Shown here piece by piece: positions 29,458 to 35,885 of a DNA stretch of 64,000 bases. Position numbers and translations under genes: made by a program. Each line of letters starts with the position of its first letter. The stretch's first letter is position 1. Below the pieces are notes generated by a model that saw only the letters and a list, made by a program, of their open reading frames with translations, had not been told where the DNA came from and searched no databases. The stretch covers positions 1,054,001-1,118,000 of the forward strand of contig JABTUK010000004.1 of NCBI GenBank assembly GCA_015075405.1, read 5' to 3'. Source of the DNA: Anaerolineales bacterium (GTDB taxonomy: Bacteria; Chloroflexota; Anaerolineae; 4572-78; J111).

Positions 29458-30594
29458 ATGACTGAAATTAAAGCTGGCCTGGAAGATATAGTGGTTGGCC
29501 AGCAAGATATTTGTTTTATTGATGGCGACAAAGGCGAACTGGTTTATCGCGGTTACCATATTGATGAACTGGCCCCCTACGCCACCTTTGAGGAAATTGT
29601 ATATCTGTTGTGGCACGGCAAACTGCCCAACCAAAAGGAGTTGGCCCAGTTAAACGACCGGCTGGTGGCCCGGCGCAGCTTAAATGAGGATCATTTAAAG
29701 TTGATCCGTTCTATGCCTTCAAACGCCCGCCCCATGTCGGTCTGCCGCACCGGGGTGTCGCAGATTGGCCTGTACGACCCGGAAAAATTGACCTTTGATA
29801 AAGAAACCAGCCTGCTCAAAGCCGACGATATTCTAGCCAAAACGCCCACCATCATGGCCACATTTGACCGTTACCGGCGAGGGTTGCGTCCCATCCCTCC
29901 CCGTGAAGATTTGAGCCACGCCGCCAATTTCTTGTGGATGCTCAACGGCAAAGAGCCGACCCGCGAAGCCGAGAAGGCGCTCGACCTCTATCTGGTGCTG
30001 CTGGCCGAACACGATTACAACGCCTCGACCTTTGCCTGCCGAGTCACAGCCTCAACCTGGGCGGGTATGTATTCGGCTGTGGTCAGTGGCATTGGCGCCC
30101 TGAGCGGCCACGCTCACGGCGGCGCCGTTCAAGAAGCGATGGAACAATTTCAAGAGATCGGCAACGTCAATAATGTAGAGCCGTGGTTTGAAGGCTGTTT
30201 GAACAGCAAAAAGCGGATTATGGGCATAGGCCACCGGGTTTACAAGGCGCTTGATCCCCGCGCCCCGCACCTGCGGGCCAGAGTCGAAGCCCTGGCCGGC
30301 CAATCGGAAAATCGCAAGTGGTTTGACATCGCCGCCAAACTGGAGGAGATCACCGGCCAACATCCCTTCTTTCAGGAGCGCAAGCTGTACCCAAATGTGG
30401 ATTACTATTCAGCTCCCTTGCTCCACATGCTGGGCCTGGAAAACGACATGTTCACGCCCATGTTTGCCCTCAGTCGCATTGCCGGTTGGTGCGCCCACAT
30501 CATGGCTCAATACGCCGATAACCGCCTGATCCGCCCCCGCGCCGATTATGTCGGCCCCAAAGGGTTGAAATGGACCCCGTTGGAGGATCGGTAA
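29458..30594 (+). CDS. Citrate/2-methylcitrate synthase paralogue
   Basis: A 378-residue citrate synthase family protein of the shorter type. The triad is complete: His220 in GHAHGGA, His259 in GIGHRVYK and Asp315 in PNVDYYSA. Shorter enzymes of this type include CitZ-like citrate synthases and 2-methylcitrate synthases. Its partner is not a close duplicate: the motifs differ and the second lacks the N-terminal domain. An ATGGAGATGATAG stretch provides the Shine-Dalgarno. It could condense propionyl-CoA, or form a heteromer with the first enzyme; neither PrpB- nor PrpD-like genes are visible here. Confidence 0.9.
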   Translation: MTEIKAGLEDIVVGQQDICFIDGDKGELVYRGYHIDELAPYATFEEIVYLLWHGKLPNQKELAQLNDRLVARRSLNEDHLKLIRSMPSNARPMSVCRTGVSQIGLYDPEKLTFDKETSLLKADDILAKTPTIMATFDRYRRGLRPIPPREDLSHAANFLWMLNGKEPTREAEKALDLYLVLLAEHDYNASTFACRVTASTWAGMYSAVVSGIGALSGHAHGGAVQEAMEQFQEIGNVNNVEPWFEGCLNSKKRIMGIGHRVYKALDPRAPHLRARVEALAGQSENRKWFDIAAKLEEITGQHPFFQERKLYPNVDYYSAPLLHMLGLENDMFTPMFALSRIAGWCAHIMAQYADNRLIRPRADYVGPKGLKWTPLEDR

Positions 30595-30648
30595 TTGTCA
30601 CAACCTGATGAAGTTTGATTTTCAAAACTGGTAATAATCAAAAAGACG

Positions 30649-30696
30649 GGAAGCATAGAAGGCTGGCTTGAGAAGTATCCGACCTTCTATGCTTCC
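30649..30696. repeat. 14-bp inverted repeat after citrate synthase genes
   Basis: GGAAGCATAGAAGG (30649-30662) and its exact complement CCTTCTATGCTTCC (30683-30696) with a 20-base loop. It lies between the second citrate synthase stop and the terminator at 30722. Confidence 0.75.
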
Positions 30697-30721
30697 AGCC
30701 TTCCAACTTGCGAAGGAAAGG

Positions 30722-30757
30722 ACGAGCCAACGATAGTTATGGTTGGCTCGTTTTTAT
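30722..30757 (+). terminator. Intrinsic terminator after citrate synthases
   Basis: ACGAGCCAAC, a 10-base loop, GTTGGCTCGT and T5. It is well formed for the plus strand and overlaps the stop codon of the convergent HTH gene. Confidence 0.88.
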
Positions 30758-30969
30758 TTGGTCCCAGGTGCTATCTTGCGGGTCGGGTCATTTTTGTTTT
30801 TACCATTGGTAGTTGTGGCATAATACTCCACGCTGACGCGAGTCACCACAAAAAATCCCCCCAATTTTTGACCCTCTAATTTACCCTTCCTAACAAGCCG
30901 GCTCACCGTCTCCTGGCTCATCCCCAAAAGAACGGCCGCTTCTCTGGTGCTGAGTAATTCGTCGCGCAC
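30754..30969 (-). CDS. Excisionase/MerR-type helix-turn-helix protein
   Basis: A 71-residue single-domain DNA-binding protein starting at GTG 30969 behind GGGGG. Residues about 5-50 fit the HTH_17/excisionase family (LLSTREAAVLLGMSQETVSRLVRKGKL), with a basic tail. Such small proteins are recombination directionality factors or repressors. It diverges from the SWIM-domain gene, and the two promoters share a repeated site whose core is TCAAGAGTTTGA, so it is a good candidate to bind there. No integrase is present nearby. Confidence 0.82.
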   Translation of the reverse strand: MRDELLSTREAAVLLGMSQETVSRLVRKGKLEGQKLGGFFVVTRVSVEYYATTTNGKNKNDPTRKIAPGTK

Positions 30970-30999
30970 AATTTACCCCCATCGCTCAAAGATAGGACC

Positions 31000-31028
31000 A
31001 CTATACACCATAATGTCTTACTGGTCAA
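31000..31028 (-). promoter_or_regulatory. Promoter for HTH gene
   Basis: On the minus strand TTGACC (31023-31028), a 17-base spacer and TATAGT (31000-31005). Its -35 element lies within the first copy of the shared repeat. Confidence 0.7.
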
Positions 31029-31086
31029 GAGTTTGATAACTTGCCTTATTTATGCTATAATAGTTATCAAGAGTTTGACCAGTAAA
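31019..31086. promoter_or_regulatory. Paired sites framing divergent promoters
   Basis: Site 1 is TACTGGTCAAGAGTTTGATAAC (about 31019-31040) and site 2 is GTTATCAAGAGTTTGACCAG continuing to TAA (about 31063-31085). Each holds the direct 12-mer TCAAGAGTTTGA, while the outer arms (TTACTGGTCAA / TTGACCAGTAA and TTGATAAC / GTTATCAA) are inverted. Site 1 carries the -35 boxes of both promoters back to back; site 2 covers the start region of the plus promoter. Confidence 0.75.
31033..31061 (+). promoter_or_regulatory. Promoter for SWIM gene
   Basis: TTGATA (31033-31038), a 17-base spacer and a perfect TATAAT (31056-31061). It is flanked on both sides by the shared repeat. Confidence 0.8.
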
Positions 31087-31090
31087 TAAG

Positions 31091-31157
31091 GGTAGCAAAG
31101 TCGCAGAGTCGCAAAAGATACTCACCCTGACTACTGACTACTGTCTACCGTCTACTA
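31091..31157. repeat. Heptamer-type repeats in SWIM gene leader
   Basis: GCAAAGTC/GCAGAGTC/GCAAAAG units are followed by CTACTGA/CTACTGT/CTACCGT units within the 5' leader of the SWIM gene. Confidence 0.6.
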
Positions 31158-31174
31158 TTTTTAAGGAGGTAACA

Positions 31175-31588
31175 ATGGCTCAAACCATTACCGGCGCCAA
31201 GCAAATTCAGCGCAAGAGCCGAAGCCATATCGTCCGCCAGGTTAGGTCAAACTGGTATAAAGTCACCAGCGGTGAAACGGGCCGCACCTACGATGTCAAT
31301 CTGGGCCTCAACGGCGGGACCTGTACTTGTAAGTGGGGCCGGGAGCGGCCCGACCAGGACCGGCGCTCGGCCTGTAGTCACGTGATTGCTGCTATGAACT
31401 TCCGGGCCGCCCAGAAAGGCCGGCGTGTCTCGGCCTGGGCCAGGCCCGAAGACGCCGAACGGCAGCACCGTCCTACCCTGCCCATCGGTGATGGGGTGAT
31501 TTTGACCAGTCGGGTCAAGTGGAAGGTCAATGGCTTTAAGACTCGCCCCAAGCCGGGCGGACAGCAAAGAAAAAGCCGTGCTCATTAG
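31175..31588 (+). CDS. SWIM zinc-finger protein
   Basis: A 137-residue basic protein. The SWIM zinc-binding signature CxC...CxH is complete: Cys50, Cys52, Cys67 and His69. Basic segments flank it on both sides (QIQRKSRSHIVRQVR and KTRPKPGGQQRKSR). SWIM domains bind DNA or protein, often near transposases, helicases and recombination proteins. AAGGAGG precedes ATG 31175. A strong promoter framed by repeats drives it and a terminator overlaps its stop, so it is a tight one-gene unit. It is paired with the divergent HTH gene. Function unknown. Confidence 0.78.
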   Translation: MAQTITGAKQIQRKSRSHIVRQVRSNWYKVTSGETGRTYDVNLGLNGGTCTCKWGRERPDQDRRSACSHVIAAMNFRAAQKGRRVSAWARPEDAERQHRPTLPIGDGVILTSRVKWKVNGFKTRPKPGGQQRKSRAH

Positions 31589-31603
31589 CCAGCACGGCTT
31601 TTT
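31570..31603 (+). terminator. Intrinsic terminator overlapping SWIM stop
   Basis: AAAAAGCCGTGCT and AGCACGGCTTTTT with an 8-base loop. The stop codon lies in the loop. It works for either strand. Confidence 0.9.
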
Positions 31604-31817
31604 CTTTGGCAGTTTGTTAAGCTGCAACGATTTCAGAAGTGGGGATGACCCCTAATTTCGTTCATTTTACGTCCCCGTATTTTTGCCCTCCTTTTGCCCT
31701 CCTTTTACCCTATCTTTACGCTTAATTGATGGAACTTCAAGCGATTAAGAGCTAAACTATGCGGAAATTACCAGAAACCTGGACATCACATCTCATACCC
31801 ATATTGGAGTCAGAACA

Positions 31818-32006
31818 GTGGGAGACGCAACCATCAGTATCATCTTCAACCTTATCTACTTGGTTTTTTGGATCGCCGTCATCAAGAAAATGCGCAGACA
31901 ACTCGATAAAGACACACCACCCTTGACCTCGTTAAACAACTTTTCACAACTTCTCGGTCAATGGTATAGTTATATCCTCCGTTTAGGTAATGGCAAGTGG
32001 GCTTAA
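31818..32006 (+). CDS. Possible small membrane protein
   Basis: A possible 62-residue protein from GTG 31818 with GGAG eight bases upstream. Residues about 6-22 form one hydrophobic helix followed by KKMRRQ, a positive-inside pattern. There are no relatives I recognise, and the surrounding 31.6-32.1 kb gap holds nothing else. It could be a chance open frame; the proper Shine-Dalgarno and membrane segment are the only support. Confidence 0.35.
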   Translation: MGDATISIIFNLIYLVFWIAVIKKMRRQLDKDTPPLTSLNNFSQLLGQWYSYILRLGNGKWA

Positions 32007-32042
32007 TGAGCCTACGCGATTTAACTATTTGCCCAAAGTAAA

Positions 32043-32070
32043 AAGCCAGTTCATTTTGATGAACTGGCTT
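32043..32070. terminator. Perfect 12-bp hairpin
   Basis: AAGCCAGTTCAT, TTTG, ATGAACTGGCTT. It is a terminator-like hairpin without a clear T-run, downstream of the possible small gene and of the convergent DUF2203 gene. Confidence 0.55.
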
Positions 32071-32114
32071 CGGGAAAGGCCAAAATACACCGCGCTAAGG
32101 CAGAGCGAAATGCC

Positions 32115-32504
32115 TCACCCCTCATCACCCCTCAACGGCTGCCGGCCGGCAAAACCGGCGTCAACATCGTGCCAAAATTTAATTTCCGGCTCATTGTACT
32201 GCCAGCACAAATAAACCTGCCGGCCATGTATAATGGCCGGAAAATCAACCAAACCCTGTTCCAACCCCTTCAACTCGCAGCCGTAGCCCTGTAATTCGGT
32301 CATTAACTTTTCAAACTGTTTGAACAGTTCCAGCAGTTCGCCGGCTTTGCGGCTGCCGCCGTTGCCCACCGCCTTTTCCAAAACCGGCCACACATCGGGC
32401 CGCAGCGCCAGCGCCTCCTGGCGGATGGCCTGCATCCCTTCCATAATTACCCTGATGCGCGGCAGCAAAGCGTTGGCTTCGGCCACTGTAAAGATTTTGG
32501 TCAT
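32115..32504 (-). CDS. DUF2203 family protein
   Basis: A 129-residue DUF2203 protein, a small helical family of unknown function widespread in Chloroflexota, Firmicutes and Deinococcus. Starting at ATG 32504 the N-terminus reads MTKIFTVAEANALLP, which matches the family's typical opening; an upstream extension would run through the terminator of the Fe-S gene. The late segment VYLCWQYNEPEIKFWHDVDAGFAGR is the conserved family end. It follows the erpA-like gene on the same strand but is separated from it by a terminator hairpin. Confidence 0.85.
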   Translation of the reverse strand: MTKIFTVAEANALLPRIRVIMEGMQAIRQEALALRPDVWPVLEKAVGNGGSRKAGELLELFKQFEKLMTELQGYGCELKGLEQGLVDFPAIIHGRQVYLCWQYNEPEIKFWHDVDAGFAGRQPLRGDEG

Positions 32505-32513
32505 ATGGCTCTC

Positions 32514-32551
32514 AAAAAAAATCGCCCCCACAAAAAATCTGTGAGGGCGAT
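32514..32551 (-). terminator. Intrinsic terminator after Fe-S insertion gene
   Basis: On the minus strand ATCGCCCTCACA, a short loop, TGTGGGGGCGAT and T8. It ends just before the DUF2203 start codon, so read-through would supply that gene. Confidence 0.85.
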
Positions 32552-32565
32552 AAGTTGGCATTAGT

Positions 32566-32922
32566 TTAGTGACTACAGGGCGTGCCTTGCTCGCCGGCGG
32601 CGGTGCGGAACGAACTGCCACAGGCACAGGATTGCACAGCGTTAGGATTCTCGATGCGGAAGCCGCCGCCCATCAGGCTGTCAATGTAGTCAATTTCGGC
32701 CCCATCCAGGTATTGAATACTGCCCATATCCACCACTACCTTGACCCCATTCACATCAAATTCCTGGTCGCCAAATTCGGCCCCTTCCGAAAAGGTCATG
32801 CCATAAGAAAGACCGGAGCAGCCGCCCCCGGAAACGAACACGCGCAGGGCGTGATTGTTTAATCCTTTTTCAGTCATAATGCCTTGCAGCTTCTCGGCCG
32901 CCGATGAAGTTAACGTAATCAT
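32566..32922 (-). CDS. erpA: Iron-sulfur cluster insertion protein (ErpA/IscA type)
   Basis: A 118-residue A-type carrier that hands Fe-S clusters to apo-enzymes. The three cluster-binding cysteines are present: Cys35 in GGCSGL, and Cys99 and Cys101 in SCACGSSF. AGGAGG precedes the ATG at the right distance, and a strong promoter (TTGACA/TAAAAT) lies about 60-90 bases upstream. It is a single-gene unit. Whether it is ErpA, IscA or SufA by function cannot be told from sequence alone; the symbol is the best family name. Confidence 0.92.
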   Translation of the reverse strand: MITLTSSAAEKLQGIMTEKGLNNHALRVFVSGGGCSGLSYGMTFSEGAEFGDQEFDVNGVKVVVDMGSIQYLDGAEIDYIDSLMGGGFRIENPNAVQSCACGSSFRTAAGEQGTPCSH

Positions 32923-32983
32923 TCATGCCTCCTAAAGTGTGTATAACAGCTTGATTAAGTTGATCTTGCTGAAGATTAAAGTT

Positions 32984-33012
32984 ATTTTACTGAGGCGAGG
33001 GGATTTTGTCAA
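32984..33012 (-). promoter_or_regulatory. Promoter for erpA-like gene
   Basis: On the minus strand TTGACA (33007-33012), a 17-base spacer and TAAAAT (32984-32989). Confidence 0.82.
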
Positions 33013-33058
33013 TATTTATTATTTGGTGATTACCCACAAATAGGCAAAGGGTAGAAAA

Positions 33059-33121
33059 AGCTTCGTCTCTATGGTAAGCTAATAGTCAACCAAAACCAAA
33101 GTTTAGCCAGGAGACGAAGCT
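33059..33121. repeat. 11-bp inverted repeat near transposase remnant
   Basis: AGCTTCGTCTC (33059-33069) and GAGACGAAGCT (33111-33121) are exact complements. Bases 33099-33113 (AAGTTTAGCCAGGAG) recur as a direct repeat at 33270-33284 inside the transposase remnant. Confidence 0.65.
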
Positions 33122-33191
33122 AATGATAGATATAGCCCCAAAAGCAATACTTTACAAATAAGGTGATGAGACAGCTCTTGAGGTATACTTT

Positions 33192-33800
33192 TTGATTGAC
33201 AAGATCAAAAAAGAACCAAAGGAGAGCTACCCCATCGGATACAGATTCCGCGAGATAGAAGCAGAAAGCAAGTTTAGCCAGGAGTTGAGCCTGCCCATGA
33301 TTGAAAGGATCGTTCCTCAAGCCACGCTAGCGGCGGCGTTGGCGGCGGAAGGGCGGTTCACGGAACAAGAGCGGAAGTTGAACTTGCTGGTTACAGTTCT
33401 GTTAGTGATTATGATGAACCTGTACGCGGCCGATTCTATCGGGGCTGTACTGGAAAAGATGGCCCAAGGCTTACGCTACATCTGGCCGGACCCGGACTAT
33501 CAGGTGCCCAACGCCAGTGCGGTGAGCTATCGTCGGTATCAAGTGGGTGCTCGGCCCGTGGTGGTCCTGTTTCATCAAGTCTGCCAGCCCTTAGCCGAGC
33601 CGGACACGCCCGGGGCCTTTTTGTTTGGCCTGCGCCTGATGGCTCTGGATGGCACGACCGAGGATGTCGCCGATACTCCGGCCAATGAAGCCGCCTTTGG
33701 CCGACACCAGAGTGATCGAGGCCCAAGTGCCTTTCCCCAGGTCAAAGGGGTGTATCTGGTCGAGTGCGGAACCCACGCCATTGTTGATGCGTTGGAATAG
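33192..33800 (+). pseudogene. IS4-family transposase, N-terminal remnant
   Basis: A 202-residue open frame from TTG 33192 that matches the N-terminal part of IS4-type transposases: a helical domain (about 35-100), YRRYQVGARPVVVLFHQ, then ALDGTTEDVADTPANEAAFGRHQSDRG, and VECGTHAIVDA at the end. The DGT motif holds the first catalytic Asp, but the second Asp and the Glu are missing because the frame stops at DALE; complete relatives run beyond 400 residues. The first 20 residues do not fit the family and come from sequence joined upstream. It is a dead element. Confidence 0.82.
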
Positions 33801-33869
33801 ACAGGAAGCTCGAAGGAGCATTAAGACGGTAAACTGGGGTAAGCTGAAGTAGTCCTAATCCAATTCAGG

Positions 33870-33915
33870 AAAGGCAAGCGGGGTGGTTGTCACCCTGTTT
33901 GTCTTTTCTCTTTTT
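33870..33915 (+). terminator. Terminator-like hairpin after IS remnant
   Basis: AGGCAAGCGGGGTG pairs with CACCCTGTTTGTCT, counting G-U pairs, and is followed by TTTTCTCTTTTT. Otherwise 33801-34005 holds no gene. Confidence 0.65.
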
Positions 33916-34005
33916 AAGGGTTCAGCCTTTGGCCTGGCCTCCGTCTGCGCCCCCGGCTGGTCTTAATTATGCCCTACCTCAGCACTGCTGTCAGCAATAC
34001 TTTCC

Positions 34006-34220
34006 TTAAGGTTGCTTGACACAAAAGTCTGTACTTTCTGCTACCCCCCCTCCAACTAATATTTCAATTCTATAGGTTCCCTCTGCAAAAGTTCCTGTTT
34101 TTTCCGGCTGGACAAAACTGTAAAAATATCCCTTAATATCTTCTCCTGTCTGTTGAAAAACTAACTCATCCTCATAGAACCAATAAATCTCTATATCAAC
34201 AGGTTGAATAGTCTCTAGTT
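34006..34220 (-). pseudogene. C-terminal protein domain fragment, no start
   Basis: A minus-strand open frame of about 70 residues begins right after a stop (TAA) with no usable start codon and ends at TAA 34006. It reads like a real beta-rich domain end: DIEIYWFYEDELVFQQTG, GYFYSFVQPEKTG, FAEGTYRIEILVGGG, STDFCVKQP. This pattern (aromatic strand, then P-G/E-G-x-Y-R-I-E-I) is that of C-terminal accessory domains in Chloroflexota secreted proteins. The rest of the gene is gone, probably through the same rearrangements that left the IS remnant. Confidence 0.55.
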
Positions 34221-34275
34221 AGATAACCACAAACAAAAATCGATTTCACTTTGGATGAAAAAACTTCAGCATTTT

Positions 34276-34410
34276 CTATGCTCTTTCCAGATCCATCCAC
34301 ACCTTTGCAAGCCGATAAATATCCTCAAGCTCTTTTTCGTACTTCGAGTTTATTAACCCAATTTTTTCAAGAAGCAATTTGGCTTGATCCATATTTGGTG
34401 ACTGTACCAT
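34276..34410 (-). CDS. Small ORF coupled to argH
   Basis: A possible 44-residue protein starting 3 bases after the argH stop (TAAGGAATG), with GAGGAGAG overlapping the end of argH as Shine-Dalgarno. It is an amphipathic, Lys/Glu/Leu-rich single helix (LLLEKIGLINSKYEKELEDI). I recognise no family. The tight spacing suggests translational coupling, but the open frame is short and may be chance or the remains of a longer gene joined to the fragment at 34006-34220. Confidence 0.35.
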   Translation of the reverse strand: MVQSPNMDQAKLLLEKIGLINSKYEKELEDIYRLAKVWMDLERA

Positions 34411-34413
34411 TCC

Positions 34414-35793
34414 TTATACTCTCTCCTCCACCAACCTTCGCAGCGCCTCCCACTGCTCCCGCACAGCGGACTCACCCGTTCCGCCGAGGCTGGTGCGCCG
34501 GTCGGCGGCGCGGTTGAAGGTGAGCCAGGAGTGAACATCACGCTCAAAGAGGGGGCTGAACTGCTGGTAGGCGGCCAGGGGGAAAGAGAAAAGGGGCTGG
34601 TCCAGTTCGATAGCCTTGCGGACGATTTCGCCGACCAGATGATGGGCCTGGCGGAAGGGCAGCCCTTTGCTGACCAGGTAATCGGCCAGTTCGGTGGCCA
34701 GCATGGCGCTGTCCATCGAGTCGTAAATGCGGGAAGCGTCCACGGTCAGGGTGGCGACCACCCCGGCGGCGATGGGCAGAGACATCAGCAGCGTGTCTAC
34801 GGTATCGAAGAGCGGTTCTTTGTCTTCCTGCATGTCCTTGTCGTAGGTCGAGGGCAGACCCTTGAGCATGGTCAGCAGGCCGGTCAGGTGGCCGACCACC
34901 CGCCCGGTTTTGCCCCGGATCAGTTCCAACGAGTCGGCGTTTTTCTTTTGCGGCATCAGGCTGGAGCCGGTCGAATAGGCATCGGCGATGGTCACAAAGC
35001 CAAATTCGCGGCTGCTGTAGATAATTAAATCCTCAGCCAGACGGCTGAGGTGCATCTGGGTGATGGCCGCCCAACTCAGAAATTCCACCAAATAATCGCG
35101 GTCGCCCACGGCGTCCATACTGTTGGCCGAAATAGCGGCAAAGCCCAACGCCTCGGCCAGAAAGGGGCGGTCAATACCCAAGGGATTGCCGGCCAACGCG
35201 CCGCTGCCCAACGGCAGCACATCCACCCGTTGGGTCAGGTCGTCCAACCGCTCCCTATCGCGCTGAAGCATCCAGCCGTAGCTGAGCAGCCAGTGAGAAA
35301 AACGGACCGGCTGGGCCTGCTGCAAGTGGGTGTAGCCGGGCATAATCACGTTGAAATACTCGTCGGCTTTGGCGATGATGGCCTGCTGCAACTTGACCAC
35401 TTCGGCCCGCAGTTGCGCTATCTGCCGTTTGAGCCAGAGGCGGGTGTCGGTGGCGGCCTGGTCGTTGCGAGAGCGGCCGGTGTGCAGCTTGCCCGCCACC
35501 TCGCCGACCAGCTCACCCAGGCGGCGCTCGACGGCGGTGTGGATGTCTTCGTCACTGGCCTTGAGTTCAAAGCGGTTCTGGGCAAACTCGGCTCGCACTT
35601 GATCCAGGCCATCCTGCAATATGTCGGCCTCTTCTTCGGTGATGACCCCGGCGCGGGCCAGCGCCCTGGCATAAGCCATACTACCGTCCAAATCGGCTTC
35701 CCACAGCCGCACGTCAAAATAGATGCTGTCGTTGAATTGGTGCATCAGCGGGGTCATACCTTCGCTAAAGCGCCCACCCCAAAGTTGAGTCAT
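34414..35793 (-). CDS. argH: Argininosuccinate lyase
   Basis: A 459-residue ArgH, of normal length, which splits argininosuccinate into arginine and fumarate. The fumarase/aspartase-superfamily signature SSLMPQKKN is present (about 280), as are HTGRSRNDQ near residue 105 and the active-site His in YTHLQQAQP near 155. It follows argG by 93 bases, a gap filled by a heptamer hairpin. Together the two genes carry out the last two steps of arginine synthesis; the other arg genes are elsewhere. Confidence 0.95.
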   Translation of the reverse strand: MTQLWGGRFSEGMTPLMHQFNDSIYFDVRLWEADLDGSMAYARALARAGVITEEEADILQDGLDQVRAEFAQNRFELKASDEDIHTAVERRLGELVGEVAGKLHTGRSRNDQAATDTRLWLKRQIAQLRAEVVKLQQAIIAKADEYFNVIMPGYTHLQQAQPVRFSHWLLSYGWMLQRDRERLDDLTQRVDVLPLGSGALAGNPLGIDRPFLAEALGFAAISANSMDAVGDRDYLVEFLSWAAITQMHLSRLAEDLIIYSSREFGFVTIADAYSTGSSLMPQKKNADSLELIRGKTGRVVGHLTGLLTMLKGLPSTYDKDMQEDKEPLFDTVDTLLMSLPIAAGVVATLTVDASRIYDSMDSAMLATELADYLVSKGLPFRQAHHLVGEIVRKAIELDQPLFSFPLAAYQQFSPLFERDVHSWLTFNRAADRRTSLGGTGESAVREQWEALRRLVEERV

Positions 35794-35810
35794 TGTCGCT
35801 CCTGAAAAGG

Positions 35811-35882
35811 AGACGGTAGACAGTAGACGGTAGACGGGGTAAGAATCTCTCCCCGTCTACTGTCTGCCGTCTACCGTCTACC
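35811..35882. repeat. Facing heptamer arrays (GGTAGAC / GTCTACC)
   Basis: GGTAGAC/AGTAGAC units (four or five) face GTCTACT/GTCTGCC/GTCTACC units in the argG-argH gap. The hairpin stem could reach about 30 bp and may uncouple expression of the two genes. Confidence 0.82.
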
Positions 35883-35885
35883 GAA

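Noticed and set aside
31990..32214. 74-codon plus-strand open frame
   Set aside because: It spans a hairpin and runs antisense into DUF2203, with no ribosome binding site.
33192..33800. A complete functional insertion sequence
   Set aside because: The transposase lacks the second Asp and the Glu of the catalytic triad and ends at about 200 residues.
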